64,000 nt of DNA from Mycolicibacterium sp. HK-90 (lineage in GTDB: Bacteria; Actinomycetota; Actinomycetes; Mycobacteriales; Mycobacteriaceae). Made by a program: the position numbers and the translations under genes. The stretch covers positions 2,356,001 through 2,420,000 of the forward strand of contig NZ_CP129613.1 of the NCBI RefSeq assembly GCF_030486405.1, read 5' to 3'. The notes under the pieces are model-generated. The model ran no database searches. It was not told where the DNA came from and saw nothing but the letters and a program-made list of their open reading frames with translations. Positions 63,147 to 64,000 of this stretch are shown in pieces (position 1 is the first letter of the stretch; each line of letters begins with the position of its first letter).

Positions 63147-64000
63147 CCGGGTTGTCCGATCTGGGCGGTGTTGCGCGGTGGACCGTCGATTGGGCCGAAA
63201 AGCCATTGTTTGAGGCCGTCCGTGTTGAGCAGGATGTTTTGGTTTCCGTATTTCCAGGGGTTGGCGCCCGTGTCGGCGACCACCCAGCGGGGCCGGCCGA
63301 GGAACGGCACCGGCAGGTCCTCGCAGTGCGGCCCGCCTTTGGCTGCGACTTTCGGTAGATCGCCGGGATAGCGATAGCGTTCCTGCCCTGCGGTGAGGCC
63401 GGCGATCACCTCGGCAGCGGGGATGCGCAGCGGCTCCCACTTCGAGATGTATGCCATTGCCGTGAGCTGACAGTGCAGCGCGGCGTTGTACTCGTTGGTC
63501 AGATCGGTGGTGGGAGCCAACAGGTGTAGCGCGTCGGCCAACGGCCGGCCGTTCTCGCTCAGCACCGGGGTGCCGCTGTGCGCCAACCCGATGGTGCTGA
63601 GCAGAAATGCGTCGAGGTGGTCCTGTTCATCGATGATGGACTGGGCGATGCGGGTGACATTGTCGACGGTGGTGACCAGGTCTGGTGCCGCGTCGGCGTA
63701 GGCGTTGAAGACGGAGGGCGCAACCGACAACTCGCGGCTCAGGGCCGGAAGAGCCGGTTCGGTGGCGGCCAGGAACGCATCGAAATCGTCGATTGTCTGC
63801 CCGATTTGGTGCCCTCGCCCACCCAGCGCCGATCCCAATGCCGAGAGCGTTTCGTTGAGTTTGTCGGGCGCGACGTGGTCGAGCAATGTGGTGAGTTGCT
63901 CAAAGAGGGTGTTGATCTCCACCATCACATGGCGTGCTTCGATGACTTGTCCGGCTGAGATCCGCTGCGATACAGGGTGTTCGGGATCAATGAGTTCGAC
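63143..64000 (-). CDS. mceA: MCE family protein MceA, 3' part (truncated by window)
   Basis: The last 285 residues of MceA; the frame is open to base 64000, so the membrane helix and MCE domain lie outside. Visible part: helical needle region (LFEQLTTLLDHVAPDKLNETLSALGSALGGRGHQIGQTIDDFDAFL), VFNAYADAAPDLVTTVDNVTRIA, and the conserved C-terminal region (GTPVLSENGRPLADALHLLAPTTDLTNEYNAALHC, YGNQNILLNTDGLKQWLFGP). yrbEA/yrbEB permease genes are expected further to the right. Confidence 0.93.
   Translation of the reverse strand, partial: VELIDPEHPVSQRISAGQVIEARHVMVEINTLFEQLTTLLDHVAPDKLNETLSALGSALGGRGHQIGQTIDDFDAFLAATEPALPALSRELSVAPSVFNAYADAAPDLVTTVDNVTRIAQSIIDEQDHLDAFLLSTIGLAHSGTPVLSENGRPLADALHLLAPTTDLTNEYNAALHCQLTAMAYISKWEPLRIPAAEVIAGLTAGQERYRYPGDLPKVAAKGGPHCEDLPVPFLGRPRWVVADTGANPWKYGNQNILLNTDGLKQWLFGPIDGPPRNTAQIGQPG

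Overview
The window is high-GC actinobacterial DNA, most likely from a fast-growing Mycobacterium (Mycolicibacterium type). The first 23 kb carry the gene order I know from Mycobacterium chromosomes (smc, ftsY, amt, glnB, glnD, ffh, amidohydrolase; later rpsP, KH protein, rimM, trmD, lppW, rplS, lepB, rnhB, DUF2469). Other signs are a PE-PPE domain protein, F420-type LLM enzymes, a complete run of mceA (partial) to mceF, many GTG starts, 1- and 4-base stop/start overlaps and several apparently leaderless genes. I see no tRNA, rRNA, insertion sequence, integrase or CRISPR array. Layout: 1-837 is the end of smc. 848-3153 is an inserted two-gene, opposite-strand cassette (PE-PPE hydrolase and a membrane-anchored hypothetical). 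3555-12883 is ftsY, the GlnR-type amt-glnB-glnD nitrogen operon, a membrane protein, ffh and an amidohydrolase. 12951-16393 is a diflavin reductase and two tandem DD-carboxypeptidases. 16426-22697 is the conserved ribosome/secretion block. 22708-27318 holds an M20 amidase, a dienelactone hydrolase, SelO, a DUF2237 protein and an IclR regulator. 27456-30269 is a malonate transporter plus malonyl-CoA synthetase. 30423-35971 is an LLM oxidoreductase, then a PucR regulator facing an MmsA dehydrogenase/aminotransferase pair (beta-alanine or similar omega-amino acid use).

The most interesting part is 37.9-56.2 kb. A GntR/FCD regulator is followed by a RidA enzyme, a CoxG-like protein, an LLM F420-type reductase, a four-gene ABC importer, a three-subunit molybdenum hydroxylase with the form II motif QYRGAGR, a FUSC membrane protein, an enamidase-like amidohydrolase, an acyl-CoA dehydrogenase, a fused E1 dehydrogenase, a CaiB transferase and a TesB thioesterase. 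Four near-identical 17-bp palindromes (TTGGATA-CGA-TATCCAA and relatives) sit in front of the regulator, the CoxG/LLM divergent pair, the ABC operon and the amidohydrolase operon, which ties the locus into one regulon. My working hypothesis is an importer plus a reductive, F420-linked degradation route for an N-heterocycle (hydroxylation by the Mo enzyme, ring reduction by the LLM enzyme, ring opening by the amidohydrolase, enamine clean-up by RidA, then CoA-ester chemistry). The substrate is not known.

The last 8 kb, minus strand, is an mce lipid-import operon (mceA 3' part to mceF) with a small exported cysteine-containing protein after mceF. The yrbE genes would lie beyond the right edge.

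Gene functions come from motifs and remembered family and gene-order knowledge; no database search was possible. Starts were set by ribosome binding sites, stop/start overlaps or -10 boxes placed for leaderless starts.
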